64,000 nucleotides of DNA from Jannaschia seosinensis (GCF_001408515.1 NZ_CYPR01000162.1:1-64000), one strand, 5' to 3'. Numbered from the stretch's first letter, positions 28,482 to 37,967 are shown. Translations and numbers: made by a program. Notes: generated by a model not told the origin, from the letters alone.

Positions 28482-29321
28482 ATGACCGACACGACCCGGA
28501 TGCAACAGCCCGCAGCCGCGCCCGCCGACTTCGATCAGGGCGTGCGCCGCTTTGGGGCCGTCAACTGGCTGGGCATGCGCACGCTGGCGACGCGCGAGAT
28601 GCAGCGTTTTCTTACCGTGTGGACGCAGACGCTTCTGGCCCCGCTGGTGACGGCGGGCCTGTTCCTTCTGATCTTCACGCTCGCCTTGGGCGACCGGCGC
28701 GGCGACGTGATGGGGGTCAGCTTCCTGCATTTCCTCGCGCCGGGCATCCTGATGATGACGGTGATCCAGAACAGCTTCGCCAACGTCTCCTCCTCCATCG
28801 TCATCTCGAAGGTGCAGGGCAACATCGTCGATACGCTCATGCCGCCGCTTTCGGCGTTCGAGCTGGTGGTGGGCTACCTTGCCGGCGGTGTCCTGCGCGG
28901 CATCGTCGTGGCGCTGGCCATCACGCTGATCCTGTTCCCGTTCATCGGCCTGTGGGTGCAGAACCCGCTGGGCGCGTTGGTCTGGGTGGTGATGGGCGGC
29001 GCGTTCCTCGGTGCGCTCGGGATCGTGGCGGGCGTGTTCGCCAACAAGTTCGACCAGATCGCGGCCATCACCAATTTCATCGTCACCCCGCTGAGCTTCC
29101 TGTCGGGTACGTTCTACTCACTCGAAACGCTGCCCCCCTTCATGCGGGCGATCAGCCACGCGAATCCGGTCTTCTACCTGATCGACGGTCTGCGCGCCTC
29201 GGTGCTGGGCGTCTCCGACAGCTCACCCTGGCTGGGCTTCGCGGTGGTCCTCGCCTCGACGCTGGCGGTCAGCGCGCTGGCCTGGTGGATGTTCCGGTCG
29301 GGCTACCGGTTGAAATCCTGA
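28482..29321 (+). CDS. ABC-2 type transporter permease
   Basis: A 279-residue permease of the ABC-2 (drug/polysaccharide export, YadH/NodJ-like) type, with an N-terminal cytoplasmic segment and six hydrophobic spans, and the family end 'ISHANPVFYLIDGLR' followed by 'GVSD'. The partner ATPase that such permeases need is not adjacent, on either strand. The ATG at 28482 is preceded by a GGAGG ribosome-binding site (28470-28474). The exported compound cannot be inferred from sequence. It is divergent from gcrA. Confidence 0.88.
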   Translation: MTDTTRMQQPAAAPADFDQGVRRFGAVNWLGMRTLATREMQRFLTVWTQTLLAPLVTAGLFLLIFTLALGDRRGDVMGVSFLHFLAPGILMMTVIQNSFANVSSSIVISKVQGNIVDTLMPPLSAFELVVGYLAGGVLRGIVVALAITLILFPFIGLWVQNPLGALVWVVMGGAFLGALGIVAGVFANKFDQIAAITNFIVTPLSFLSGTFYSLETLPPFMRAISHANPVFYLIDGLRASVLGVSDSSPWLGFAVVLASTLAVSALAWWMFRSGYRLKS

Positions 29322-29426
29322 TCCCGCCGCCTTGCGGAAGCCGCGGCGCGCTCCTAGCTGCGCTGTGACATCCCGGGGCCGGCCACGGAATGTCGTGTCG
29401 CTGTTCCGGCCCTTGAGGGTTCTGTC

Positions 29427-30347
29427 TTGTCCATTCTTCTCGTCGTCGCAGGCTTCGTCGGTCTCCTCGTCGGAGGCGAGCTTCTCGTGCGCGGGGCCGT
29501 CGCCGTGGCCGAGCGGCTGCGCGTCTCGCCCATCGTCATCGGCGTCACGCTCGTCGGCTTCGGCACCTCCGTTCCCGAACTTCTCACCAGCGTCCAGGCC
29601 GCGCGCGCGGGGTCCGCGGGCATCGCCGTCGGCAACGTCGTCGGCAGCAACATCGCCAACATCCTCCTGATCCTCGGAATGGCGGCGGCGATCCGACCGA
29701 TCGCCGTGGGCGGGGCGGCGTTCCGGCGCGATGGCACGGTCCTTGCGCTCGCGACCCTGCTCTGCCTCGCCATCGTCCTGTCGGGCAGCCTCGGGCGGGT
29801 CAGCGGCCTGATCCTTCTGGCCGGCCTCGCGGGCTACGTAGCCTACGCGATCCGGACCGGCGCGGCGGTGGAGACGGAGCCGTCCCCGACGCTGCCCCGC
29901 ATGCCGGTCGCGGTCGTCACCTTCGTGGGCGGATTGCTCATCACCCTTCTGGCGGCGCGGGCCCTGGTCACCGGGGCGGTATCCATCGCGGCCGATTGGG
30001 GCATCTCCGAGACGATCATCGGCCTGACGATCGTGGCCATCGGCACCTCGATGCCGGAACTCGTGACTTCCGTCGTCGCCGCGCGCCGTGGTCAGGCGGA
30101 TCTGGCCTTCGGCAACATCGTCGGCAGCAACATCTTCAACATTCTCGGCATCCTCGGCATAACCGCGGCCGTCTCTCCGCTTCAGGTGCCCTCCGCGATA
30201 GCCGGGCTCGACATCTGGGTGATGCTCGCCGCGACCCTCGCGCTCGTCATCGCCGCGATCACCGGCTGGCGGATATCGCGCGGAGAGGGGGCGGTCTTCG
30301 TGGCGGCCTACGCGGCCTATCTCGGATGGCTCGTCCTCGGGACCTGA
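29427..30347 (+). CDS. CaCA-family Na+/Ca2+ antiporter (YrbG type)
   Basis: A 306-residue membrane antiporter with the two alpha repeats of the cation/Ca2+ exchanger family: 'GFGTSVPELLTS' (about 45-57) with 'GNVVGSNIANI' and 'AIGTSMPELVTS' (about 205-216) with 'GNIVGSNIFNI'. The acidic residue of each PEL motif and the asparagine of each GSN motif form the ion site. About ten hydrophobic spans. The start is a TTG at 29427, supported by a GAGGG ribosome-binding site and by homology beginning at once. Standalone gene. Confidence 0.92.
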   Translation: MSILLVVAGFVGLLVGGELLVRGAVAVAERLRVSPIVIGVTLVGFGTSVPELLTSVQAARAGSAGIAVGNVVGSNIANILLILGMAAAIRPIAVGGAAFRRDGTVLALATLLCLAIVLSGSLGRVSGLILLAGLAGYVAYAIRTGAAVETEPSPTLPRMPVAVVTFVGGLLITLLAARALVTGAVSIAADWGISETIIGLTIVAIGTSMPELVTSVVAARRGQADLAFGNIVGSNIFNILGILGITAAVSPLQVPSAIAGLDIWVMLAATLALVIAAITGWRISRGEGAVFVAAYAAYLGWLVLGT

Positions 30348-30473
30348 GGTGCGTCGCAGGCCGATCCGGCGGCGCCGACCGGATGCCGCCGGGCCAGTCG
30401 GGACGTTCCCGTCGGGGGTTGAAATGCCCGAGCCCGACGTGAAACAGACGGCGAGGCCGAGGAGAACGAGCAT

Positions 30474-31301
30474 ATGAAGATCGCCGCGCTGAGCTGGGGA
30501 ACGAACAACATCGGGGACGATGTGCAATCGGTGGCGGTCATGCAGCACCTGCCGCCCGTCGACGTCTTCATTCCCCGCGACCATCTCGATGCCTATGACG
30601 GGGAGCGTGCGCTCCTGGTGATGAACGGCTGGTTTCTCGAAGAGCCCCGGAACTGGCCGCCCAGCGACAGGATCGTCCCGATCTTCTTCGGCTTCCACCT
30701 GCACAAGAAGGCGCGCGCCTCGGTCTCGGAACATGTCGAATACCTCCGCCGCCACGAGCCCATTGGATGCCGCGACCGGCCGACGATGGAGTTCGTGCAA
30801 TCCCTGGGCGTCGAGGCCTATTTCTCGGGCTGCGCAACGCTGACCTTCGACGCTCCCGCCGACAGGGCACCGGACTCGTTCTACCTCGTCGAGCCGGACC
30901 GCAGCATGCCGATCGGCGCGCTGGACGTGCCCGACGATCTGGCCGTCCGGAACGTCAGCCACCGTCTCGTGGCGGTCCCGCTCGACCTGCGAATGCAATT
31001 CGCGCGCGAGATGATCGCGACATACGGGCGGACGGCCTCCTATGTCGTCACGTCGCGCATCCATTGCGCGATGCCCTGTGTCGCCATGGGGATCCCCACG
31101 CTCTTTACCGGGCCGGTCGGTCGCCGGACCTCGATCATCGACGAAGCCGGAATTCCCCGCCTCGCGCAGCCGAAACTGCTCGACCGCCTGAAGCGTCCGG
31201 CAAAGGTGCCGCTGCCGGAACGGGTCGATATTTCCGCGCTCAAGCGCAAGATCACCGAGGATCTGCGGGGGCGTATCGCGAAGGCACTGGCCGAAGGCTG
31301 A
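30474..31301 (+). CDS. Polysaccharide pyruvyl transferase family protein
   Basis: A 275-residue cytoplasmic protein of the polysaccharide pyruvyl transferase (CsaB/GumL/WcaK) family, which adds ketal pyruvate to surface sugars. Evidence: the N-terminal nucleotide/phosphate loop 'LSWGTNNIGDDVQS' (about 5-18), 'VMNGWF' in the second strand, and 'YVVTSRIHCAMPCVAMGIPTLF' region with the family SR(x)H(x)A(x)P pattern (about 190-210). The acceptor is unknown. It stands 9 bases from the convergent GT29-like gene, so the two are probably neighbours by shared surface-glycan function, an inference. Confidence 0.82.
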   Translation: MKIAALSWGTNNIGDDVQSVAVMQHLPPVDVFIPRDHLDAYDGERALLVMNGWFLEEPRNWPPSDRIVPIFFGFHLHKKARASVSEHVEYLRRHEPIGCRDRPTMEFVQSLGVEAYFSGCATLTFDAPADRAPDSFYLVEPDRSMPIGALDVPDDLAVRNVSHRLVAVPLDLRMQFAREMIATYGRTASYVVTSRIHCAMPCVAMGIPTLFTGPVGRRTSIIDEAGIPRLAQPKLLDRLKRPAKVPLPERVDISALKRKITEDLRGRIAKALAEG

Positions 31302-31310
31302 CGGGCTCCG

Positions 31311-31895
31311 TCAGCGCTTCACTGCGATCCGGCCTTCCTCGGCCAGCGCCATGGCGATGCGCCGCTCGGCCTCCCAATCGTGCGGACCGCGGTTTTCGCG
31401 CTTGCGGTAGAAGGTCGTGCTCGTCTTGAAGTCGAACCCGTAGAGGGTGATCGGCGCATCGGTCAGCCGCACCAGCATGTCCAGCGCCATTGCCCCCACC
31501 GACGGACGCGCCCCGAGCCGCTCCGTCAGCGCGTCGAGAAGTTCGGTCGGATAGAAGGCCTGCGCCGGGTCTTGGCACGTCTCCCGGTCGAGCCCGCTCA
31601 TCCAGATCGGGAACGCGTTGCGAAAGTAGCCGCGCCGCAGCCACGTGCGCCAGCCGCCACGCCGCAGGTTGTATTCGAGGCTGGGCCGGGTGCTGAAGCA
31701 GTGGATGTCGATGCGGCGCCCTTGGGCGGATCGTCGGACCGGAATACCGGAATTGAGGCGGACGACACAGCCACGGTCGATCGCCGCCCCGTGCCCCGTA
31801 TCGAGGAGAGACCTTGCATTGCCCACGAGCGAGATCGGACGACCGGCTATGACCCGGTCGAGATCCGCCCGAAGCGCCGACGCATCGTCAGACAC
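31311..31895 (-). CDS. Glycosyltransferase family 29-like protein (putative)
   Basis: A 194-residue protein. Its N-terminal '[16 protein letters not shown]' followed by '[10 protein letters not shown]' matches the nucleotide-sugar binding start of bacterial family GT29 (sialyltransferase-like) proteins, and the C-terminal 'LYGFDF' with 'HDWEAER' also fits. It has no signal peptide or membrane span, so it is presumably cytoplasmic. Eukaryotic members transfer sialic acid, but the bacterial donors are undefined. The GTG at 31895 overlaps the end of argF by 8 bases; no better start exists between this and the family N-terminus. Family call moderate. Confidence 0.55.
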   Translation of the reverse strand: MSDDASALRADLDRVIAGRPISLVGNARSLLDTGHGAAIDRGCVVRLNSGIPVRRSAQGRRIDIHCFSTRPSLEYNLRRGGWRTWLRRGYFRNAFPIWMSGLDRETCQDPAQAFYPTELLDALTERLGARPSVGAMALDMLVRLTDAPITLYGFDFKTSTTFYRKRENRGPHDWEAERRIAMALAEEGRIAVKR

Positions 31896-32814
31896 CCAGA
31901 CACCAGCGCACGACCGCCTTCTGCGCATGCAGACGGTTCTCCGCCTCGTCGAACACGACGGAGCGGGGGCCGTCGAGCACGGCATCGGTGATCTCCTCGC
32001 CGCGATGTGCCGGCAGGCAATGCATGACCAGCGCGTCGTCGGGCGCGGCGCGCATCAGGCGTTCGTTGACCTGAAACGGCCGCAGCAGGTTGTGGCGCCG
32101 TTGGCGGGAACTCTCGGCATCGCCCATCGAGACCCAGGTGTCGGTGACGACGAGGTCGGCATCCGAGACGGCCCGCTCGGGGTCACGCTCGATCCGCACG
32201 TCGCAGCCCGCCTCGCGCGCCGCCTTCACAAGCGCCTCTGGCGGGTCGAGCTGGACCGGACCGGAGAAGGTGAAGTCGAACCCGAAGCTGACCGCGGCGT
32301 GCAGGAAGCTCTGCGCCACGTTGTTGCCGTCGCCCATCCACGCGACGCGCTTGCCGGCGATGGGCCCGCGATGCTCCTCGAAGGTCATCACGTCGGCCAT
32401 GATCTGGCAGGGATGGGAATTGTCGGTCAGGCCGTTGATGACCGGCACGCTCGCATGCTCAGCCATCTCGTGCAGGATGTCCTCGCCGAAGGTGCGGATC
32501 ATGATGAGATCGACGTAACGGCTGAGCACGCGCGCCGTGTCGGCGATGGTCTCGCCATGGCCAAGCTGCATCTCCGCACCCGACAGGACCATCGTGCCGC
32601 CGCCCATCTGGCGCACGCCCATGTCGAAGCTGACGCGGGTCCGGGTCGAGGGCTTCTCGAAGATCAGCGCGACCATCCGGCCCGCCAGCGGCAGGTCGTC
32701 GTCGGGCGTGCCCTTGGGGCGGCCCGCGCGGGCCGTCTTCATCGCGTTGGCGTTTTCGAGGATCGCGCGCAGGTCGCCCGGATCGGTTCTGTGGATGTCG
32801 AGGAAATGTCTCAT
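31888..32814 (-). CDS. argF: Ornithine carbamoyltransferase
   Basis: A 308-residue trimeric-type carbamoyltransferase that makes citrulline from ornithine and carbamoyl phosphate. It has the carbamoyl-phosphate motif 'EKPSTRTR' (about 53-60), 'HPCQ' (about 133-136) and the ornithine motif 'HCLPAHRG' (about 266-273). The absence of an aspartate-type loop separates it from PyrB. The ATG at 32814 lies 76 bases after argD in a region that contains a hairpin. argD-argF are consecutive arginine genes; argH lies 14 kb away. Confidence 0.96.
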   Translation of the reverse strand: MRHFLDIHRTDPGDLRAILENANAMKTARAGRPKGTPDDDLPLAGRMVALIFEKPSTRTRVSFDMGVRQMGGGTMVLSGAEMQLGHGETIADTARVLSRYVDLIMIRTFGEDILHEMAEHASVPVINGLTDNSHPCQIMADVMTFEEHRGPIAGKRVAWMGDGNNVAQSFLHAAVSFGFDFTFSGPVQLDPPEALVKAAREAGCDVRIERDPERAVSDADLVVTDTWVSMGDAESSRQRRHNLLRPFQVNERLMRAAPDDALVMHCLPAHRGEEITDAVLDGPRSVVFDEAENRLHAQKAVVRWCLGV

Positions 32815-32828
32815 GTCGGACTCCGGGT

Positions 32829-32865
32829 GGAGGGGCCGGAAGGCTGCCTGCTCCCGGACCCCTCC
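32829..32865. repeat. Inverted repeat in the argD-argF gap
   Basis: GGAGGGGCCGG (32829-32839) and CCGGACCCCTCC (32854-32865) form an 11-base-pair stem with one bulged base and a 14-base loop. It sits in the 76-base gap between argD and argF on their transcribed strand. It has no U-tract, so a simple intrinsic terminator is unlikely; RNA processing or mRNA stability is possible. Confidence 0.5.
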
Positions 32866-32890
32866 GAAGGTGTTTTCGGCCAGAGGAACC

Positions 32891-34078
32891 TCAGGCGGTG
32901 ACGCGGGTGGTGACCGACGCGGCGGCGCGGTGGAGGCGGGCGACCGCCTCGCGGATATCGTCGTCGGCGATGTTGAGCGGCGGCAGGATGCGCAGGACGT
33001 TGTCGGCCGCCGGGACGAGGATCATCTCCTGCGCATAGGCCGCCTGAAGCACGTCGGTATTCGCCACCTTGCATTTCAGGCCCAGCATCAGACCCGATCC
33101 GCGCACCCCTTCGAAGACGTCGGGATGCGAGGCGACGAGGCCTTCGAGCCCTTGGCGCAAGAGCCCCGCCTTGCGGCGCACGTCGGAGAGGAACCCGTCG
33201 GTCGCCACGATATCCATGACAGCGTTCCCGACCGCGCAGGCCAGGGGATTGCCGCCATAGGTCGAGCCGTGGCTGCCCGCGCTCATGCAGGCGGCCGCGT
33301 TCTCCGTCGCCAGCAGCGCCCCGAGCGGGAAGCCGCCGCCGATGCCCTTGGCGACCATCATGATGTCGGGCGCCACGCCCGCCCATTCATGCGCGAACAG
33401 GCGGCCCGTCCGGCCCATGCCGCACTGCACCTCGTCAAGGATCATCAGCGTGCCGGTCTCGTCGCACAGGTCGCGCAGGCCCTTGAGACACTGGTCGGGG
33501 ACGGGAACGATGCCGCCCTCGCCCTGCACCGGCTCAAGGAGCACGGCGGCCACGTCCGGCTCGGCCATGGCGGCATAAAGCGCCTCGTGATCGCCGAACG
33601 GCAGGTGGCGGAACCCGGGCAGGAGGGGGCCGAAGCCCTTGGTCATCTTCTCCGACCCGGCCGCGGCGATGCCGGCGGAGGAGCGGCCGTGGAAGCTGCC
33701 GGTGAAGGCGAGGATCACGTGACGCTCGGGCTGGCCCTTCTCCGACCAGTACTTGCGCGCCATCTTGACGGCCAGTTCGCAGGACTCAGTCCCCGAATTG
33801 GTGAAAAACACCGTGTCGGCAAAGGTCGCCGCGACCAGCTTCTCGGCCAGCGCCTCCTGCTGCGGGATGTGAAAGAGGTTGGACGTGTGCCAGAGCATGC
33901 CGGCCTGTTCCGTCAGCGCCCGCGTCAGGTCGGGATGCGCATGGCCGAGCGCGTTGACCGCGATGCCCGCGCCAAGGTCGAGGAAACGTCGCCCGTCACG
34001 CTCCACCAGCCACGAGCCCTCGCCCGAGACGAAGCTCAGCGGGGCACGGTTATAGGTGGGCAGGATGGCGGGGATCAT
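32891..34078 (-). CDS. argD: Acetylornithine aminotransferase
   Basis: A 395-residue class III PLP aminotransferase, ArgD, which makes N-acetylornithine and may also act on succinyl-diaminopimelate. It has '[14 protein letters not shown]' at the N-terminus, '[11 protein letters not shown]' (about 95-105), '[12 protein letters not shown]' (about 215-226), and the PLP lysine in '[13 protein letters not shown]' (about 246-258). The ATG at 34078 is preferred to one 8 codons earlier as AGGATTGAGG precedes it. Full length. Upstream gene of argF. Confidence 0.95.
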   Translation of the reverse strand: MIPAILPTYNRAPLSFVSGEGSWLVERDGRRFLDLGAGIAVNALGHAHPDLTRALTEQAGMLWHTSNLFHIPQQEALAEKLVAATFADTVFFTNSGTESCELAVKMARKYWSEKGQPERHVILAFTGSFHGRSSAGIAAAGSEKMTKGFGPLLPGFRHLPFGDHEALYAAMAEPDVAAVLLEPVQGEGGIVPVPDQCLKGLRDLCDETGTLMILDEVQCGMGRTGRLFAHEWAGVAPDIMMVAKGIGGGFPLGALLATENAAACMSAGSHGSTYGGNPLACAVGNAVMDIVATDGFLSDVRRKAGLLRQGLEGLVASHPDVFEGVRGSGLMLGLKCKVANTDVLQAAYAQEMILVPAADNVLRILPPLNIADDDIREAVARLHRAAASVTTRVTA

Positions 34079-34263
34079 GGCCTCAATCCTTTCTGGGTGC
34101 ATGAAGGACTTGGCGTGGCGTAAATCCGGCGACCTGTCAATTCACGCATGCCTTGCGCGGGGCGCTGGCGATTAGGTGTCCGAGGTCGGAAACCCGGGGG
34201 ATCGGGCCGGATAATTCCGGGTTCCCCTCGACAAGCTTCTGCTGGCGCGGCACACCTGCCTGC

Positions 34264-34959
34264 ATGTGGCCTCGAACGCGTGCACTCTCCGTCCATCTGC
34301 TGACCGCCACCGGCGTGGTCTTTGCGATGCTGTCGCTTCTGGCGGCGGTCGAGGGGGCGTGGTCGGGGATGTTCCTGTGGCTGCTCGTCGCGCTGATCGT
34401 CGACGGGGTGGACGGGCCTCTGGCGCGCCGCTGGGACGTGACGCTCTACGCGTCGCGGTTCGACGGGGTGCTTCTCGACCTCATCATCGACTACCTCACC
34501 TATGTCTTCATCCCGGTCTACGCGCTCTATGCAAGCGGACTGGTGCCCGGCTGGGCGGGGTGGGGGATCCTGATCGTGGTGCCCTTCGCCTCGGCGCTTT
34601 ATTTCTGCGACACGCAGATGAAGACGCCGGATGCGAGCTTCGAGGGCTTTCCCGGCTGCTGGAACATGGTCGCACTGGTCGTCTTCATCCTGGAGCCGAA
34701 TCCGTGGCTGACGCTGGCGGTGTCGATCCTGCTGTCGGCGGCGATGTTCCTGCCGCTGCGCTTCGTCCATCCGGTGCGGACGGCGCGGTGGCGGCCGCTG
34801 ACGCTCGGCGTGACGGCGCTGTGGCTGGCTCTCGCGCTCACCGCGGCGTGGGGAGAGTTCGGTCTGGGCGAGGTTCTGGGTGCGATCTTCGGGATCTGCT
34901 CGGTCTACCTGCTGCTTGCGGGGATGGTGCAGCAGGCGATCGAGAAGCGCGGCACCTGA
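34264..34959 (+). CDS. pcs: Phosphatidylcholine synthase
   Basis: A 231-residue membrane enzyme that makes phosphatidylcholine from CDP-diacylglycerol and choline in one step, a pathway mainly seen in alphaproteobacteria. The CDP-alcohol transferase motif is 'DGVDGPLARRW' with 'SRFDGVLLDLIIDY' (about residues 47-77), and the N-terminus 'ALSVHLLTATG' and mid-region 'YFCDTQMKTPDASFEGFPGCWN' are Pcs features that set it apart from PssA and PgsA. About eight hydrophobic spans. The ATG at 34264 opens the homologous region. Divergent from argD. Confidence 0.93.
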   Translation: MWPRTRALSVHLLTATGVVFAMLSLLAAVEGAWSGMFLWLLVALIVDGVDGPLARRWDVTLYASRFDGVLLDLIIDYLTYVFIPVYALYASGLVPGWAGWGILIVVPFASALYFCDTQMKTPDASFEGFPGCWNMVALVVFILEPNPWLTLAVSILLSAAMFLPLRFVHPVRTARWRPLTLGVTALWLALALTAAWGEFGLGEVLGAIFGICSVYLLLAGMVQQAIEKRGT

Positions 34960-35012
34960 AGGCGATTACCCATGGGTAATTGCCGGAAGTCACTAATTTC
35001 GAAGCAGATTTT

Positions 35013-35357
35013 TCAGAGGTCGACCGAACCGTCCGGGTTCGGCTCGATGTCCTCGAAGGCGTCGGGCGGCAACGGCTCCCGGCGGCGGATGAGGATGTCG
35101 CCGTTGGGCAGGATCTCGGGTGCCTCGTAGGCATCGAGATCCTCCACCACCGTGCCGAGCCGGCTCTGCAATTCGCGCAGGAACGGCGCGGCATCCACGG
35201 CCAGTCCCTCGAGATCGCGGAGCGCGGGCTCCATCTCCTGCCTCAGCCCGTCCATGAACAGGCGCAGGCCACGCTGCATCATGCCCTCGCCGTCGGCCTC
35301 CTGCGCGGCGGCAGGCAGGGGCAGGGCGATCAGGGCGGCGAGGATCAGATGTTTCAT
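35013..35357 (-). CDS. Small secreted protein, unknown function
   Basis: A 114-residue protein with a signal peptide ('LILAALIALPLPAAAQ', likely cut before 'EADGEG', about residue 18-19) followed by an amphipathic helical domain ('MMQRGLRLFMDGLRQE', 'FLRELQSRL') and a C-terminal 'EILPNGDILIRRR'. Similar proteins are common in Rhodobacterales. Database names such as 'AAA+ family' are not justified by sequence: no Walker motif is present. Probably periplasmic. No operon partner is evident. Confidence 0.72.
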   Translation of the reverse strand: MKHLILAALIALPLPAAAQEADGEGMMQRGLRLFMDGLRQEMEPALRDLEGLAVDAAPFLRELQSRLGTVVEDLDAYEAPEILPNGDILIRRREPLPPDAFEDIEPNPDGSVDL

Positions 35358-35451
35358 GTCATGGAAATTGGGCTGCCGACGCGTCGAGGTCAAGGACGAC
35401 CGGGCGGGGACGTGTCGATCCGCCGGCGCCCCGGATGCGGAAAGGACGGGG

Positions 35452-36132
35452 TCAGACCGCGTCGGCCTGGATCCGCTCCCACGCGCGGTTGATGGCCACG
35501 AGGCGCTTCTCGGCCATCTTCACCGCTTCCTCCGGCAGGCCGCGGGCGATCAGACGATCGGGATGGCTTTCGCGGACGGCGGCGCGCCAGGCGGCGCGGA
35601 TCTCGGGCATCGGCGTGTCGGGGGTGACGCCCAGAACCTCGTAGCAATCGGGCTCCGCTCCGGGAACGAAACGCGCGCGCAGGCGGGCAAAGTCGCGATC
35701 GGGCAGATCGAAGATCTCGGCCACGCGGGCGAGGAATTCTTCCTCGGCGGGATGATAGGCGCCATCGGCCACGGCGATGTGGAACAGCCCCTCCATCAGA
35801 TCGCACAGCGTCTCGGTATCGCCGGCGAACATGCGGGCGATGCTGCGGGCATATTCCTCGAACCCGGCGACATCGGTTCGGGCCATGTCGAAGACGCGCG
35901 CGGCATTGGCCTCCTCCTGCGGAGGGATGACGAAGACCTCGCGGAAGGCGGCCACCTCGTCGCGGGTCACGCGGCCATCCGCCTTGGCCATCTTCGCGCC
36001 CAGGGCGATCACCGCGATGGTGAAGGCGACCGACCGTTCGGGCGGGGCGCGGAGCCTGTCGAACAGGGCGGCCAGCGCTTCGCCCGGAGCGAGGCGGGAG
36101 AGAGCTTCGAGGATGCGTTGCCAGAGCGTCAT
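35452..36132 (-). CDS. DjlA-like co-chaperone (TerB + DnaJ domains)
   Basis: A 226-residue protein with a TerB-like all-helical domain (about residues 30-145, 'LGAKMAKADGRVTRDEV', 'FHIAVADGAYHPAEEEFL') and a C-terminal J domain with the HPD motif intact in 'ESHPDRLI' (about 190-197), which stimulates DnaK ATPase. Unlike enteric DjlA there is no N-terminal transmembrane helix. It starts at the ATG 36132, 9 bases after the cobS stop, which probably reflects co-transcription rather than shared function. Cytoplasmic. Confidence 0.85.
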   Translation of the reverse strand: MTLWQRILEALSRLAPGEALAALFDRLRAPPERSVAFTIAVIALGAKMAKADGRVTRDEVAAFREVFVIPPQEEANAARVFDMARTDVAGFEEYARSIARMFAGDTETLCDLMEGLFHIAVADGAYHPAEEEFLARVAEIFDLPDRDFARLRARFVPGAEPDCYEVLGVTPDTPMPEIRAAWRAAVRESHPDRLIARGLPEEAVKMAEKRLVAINRAWERIQADAV

Positions 36133-36141
36133 GAACCGTCC

Positions 36142-36873
36142 CTATGCCGAAGTGAGCGCGACGAGAACGGCGACTTCCGAAATCTGCTGGCACGCCCCCA
36201 GCAGATCGCCCGTCTGTCCGCCGATCTTCGCGCGGGCCACGCGGCCGAGCGCCCAGAGCGCCGCCGCCACGAGCGCCGCCGCCGCGAGCCCGTGTGCGCC
36301 CGCCGGAAGCAGCGCCAGCGCCGCGAGGGCGACCGCGATCCAGACCGCATGGGCGGGCGGCCGTCCGGTCCCGTGCGACAGGCCGTCGGCGCGGGCATGG
36401 GGCTGCCAGCGCATCAGGACCGCCATGGCGGCGCGGCTGACCATCGCGGCGGCGATCACCGTGAACAGGACGTGACCCTGGATCAGCGCCGTCGCGATCA
36501 GCGACCAGCGCAGCAGCAGCAGCAGGATCAGCGCGATGACGCCATAGCTGCCGATCCGGCTGTCGCGCATGATCTCCAGCCGGCGGGCGGGCTCGGCACC
36601 GCCCCACAGCCCGTCCGCCGTGTCGGCCAGCCCGTCCTCGTGCAGTGCGCCCGTCAGCAGCACCGAGACGGCGATGACGAGCGTCGCCGCCACCGCGGGC
36701 GTCGCGCCGAGCGCCCAGCCCGCGACCCCGGCCAGCCCCGCCGCGAGCCCCACGACCAGCCCCACCAGCGGCCAGGCCCAGGCGGCGCGGGCGGCGGGCG
36801 CGGTCGGCTCGCCGCGCACCGGCAGGCGGGTCAGCAACATCGCCGCGGAGATCATGTCGGATCGAAAGGTCAT
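36142..36873 (-). CDS. cobS: Adenosylcobinamide-GDP ribazoletransferase
   Basis: A 243-residue membrane enzyme (CobS, called CobV in Pseudomonas) that joins alpha-ribazole to adenosylcobinamide-GDP, the last stage of coenzyme B12 assembly. The motif '[15 protein letters not shown]' (about 78-92) and 'RDSRIGSYG' (about 103-111) hold the acidic metal-binding residues. Six hydrophobic spans. The ATG at 36873 is divergent to cobT across 86 bases, the standard cobS/cobT arrangement in Rhodobacterales. No riboswitch is visible in the gap. Confidence 0.94.
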   Translation of the reverse strand: MTFRSDMISAAMLLTRLPVRGEPTAPAARAAWAWPLVGLVVGLAAGLAGVAGWALGATPAVAATLVIAVSVLLTGALHEDGLADTADGLWGGAEPARRLEIMRDSRIGSYGVIALILLLLLRWSLIATALIQGHVLFTVIAAAMVSRAAMAVLMRWQPHARADGLSHGTGRPPAHAVWIAVALAALALLPAGAHGLAAAALVAAALWALGRVARAKIGGQTGDLLGACQQISEVAVLVALTSA

Positions 36874-36959
36874 CGTCGTCTCTCGCTGGCGGAACGTCGC
36901 CCCGTGGCCTATCGCTCCGGACAGAGCCGGTAAAGACCGGGCCGAACCGGGAGATGCCG

Positions 36960-37961
36960 ATGACCGACCTGTCCAGCCACGCCGCGATTCGCGCCGCGCT
37001 CGCCGCGCTGCCGGAACCCGATGACGCCGCGCGCGTGGCGGCGCGCAAGCGTGACGCGCAGCTGACCAAGCCGCCGGGATCGCTGGGCCGGCTGGAGGAG
37101 CTGGCGATCTGGTACGCGGGCTGGCGCGGGGAGGCGCGGCCGCGCGTCGCGGCGCCGCAGATCCTCGTCTTCGCGGGCAATCACGGGATCGCCGCGCAGG
37201 GGGTCAGCGCCTTTCCCACCGAGGTGACCGCCCAGATGGTTGCCAATTTCGAAGCCGGAGGCGCCGCGATCAACCAGCTCGCCGATCTTGCGGGGGCGCG
37301 GCTCGATGTCCACGCGCTCGATCTCGACCGGCCGACGGCGGATTTCACCCAAGGCCCCGCGATGGCGGAGGCCGAGGCCTGCGCCGCCTTCGCGCGCGGA
37401 TGGGGCGCGGTGGCGGACGGGACGGATGTCCTGGTCGTGGGGGAGATGGGGATCGGCAACACGACCTCGGCCACGGCGCTGGCCTCCGCGATCCTTGGCG
37501 GCAACGGCTGGGCCGGGCGGGGAACGGGGGTGGACGATGCCGGGCTCGCGCGCAAGGAGGCGGCGGTGGCGCGCGCGCTGGCGGTCAATGCCGACCGGAC
37601 GGGTCTGGGCGTGCTGACGGCGTTCGGCGGGCGGGAGCTTGCCGCCATGGCGGGCGCCATCGCGGGCGCACGGGCGCGGCGCGTGCCGGTGATCCTCGAC
37701 GGGTTCATCTGCACGGCGGCGGCGCTGACGCTCTGGGCCGAGGAGAAGGGTGCGCTGGATCATTGCGTCGCCGGGCACCTGTCGGCCGAGGGCGCGCATG
37801 GGCGGATGCTCGACGCGCTCGGGATGGCGCCGCTCCTGTCGCTGGGCCTGCGGCTGGGCGAGGGCTCGGGCGCGGCGCTCGCGATCCAGGTGTTGCGCGG
37901 CGCGCTGGCCTGCCATTCGGGGATGGCGACGTTTTCCGAGGCGGGGGTGGCGGGGGGCTGA
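36960..37961 (+). CDS. cobT: Nicotinate-nucleotide-dimethylbenzimidazole phosphoribosyltransferase
   Basis: A 333-residue CobT (CobU in Pseudomonas) that makes alpha-ribazole 5'-phosphate from dimethylbenzimidazole and nicotinate mononucleotide, feeding CobS. Motifs: '[13 protein letters not shown]' (about 37-49), '[14 protein letters not shown]' (about 72-85), '[10 protein letters not shown]' (about 162-171), and '[12 protein letters not shown]' at the C-terminal region. The ATG at 36960 is chosen over 36954 since GGGAG is 6 bases before it. Soluble. The pair cobS/cobT is divergent, so the shared 86-base gap probably holds both promoters. Confidence 0.95.
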   Translation: MTDLSSHAAIRAALAALPEPDDAARVAARKRDAQLTKPPGSLGRLEELAIWYAGWRGEARPRVAAPQILVFAGNHGIAAQGVSAFPTEVTAQMVANFEAGGAAINQLADLAGARLDVHALDLDRPTADFTQGPAMAEAEACAAFARGWGAVADGTDVLVVGEMGIGNTTSATALASAILGGNGWAGRGTGVDDAGLARKEAAVARALAVNADRTGLGVLTAFGGRELAAMAGAIAGARARRVPVILDGFICTAAALTLWAEEKGALDHCVAGHLSAEGAHGRMLDALGMAPLLSLGLRLGEGSGAALAIQVLRGALACHSGMATFSEAGVAGG

Positions 37962-37967
37962 GGCGCG

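Noticed and set aside
36874-36959. Search for a cobalamin riboswitch between cobS and cobT
   Set aside because: The gap has only 86 bases and no B12-box or core helices.
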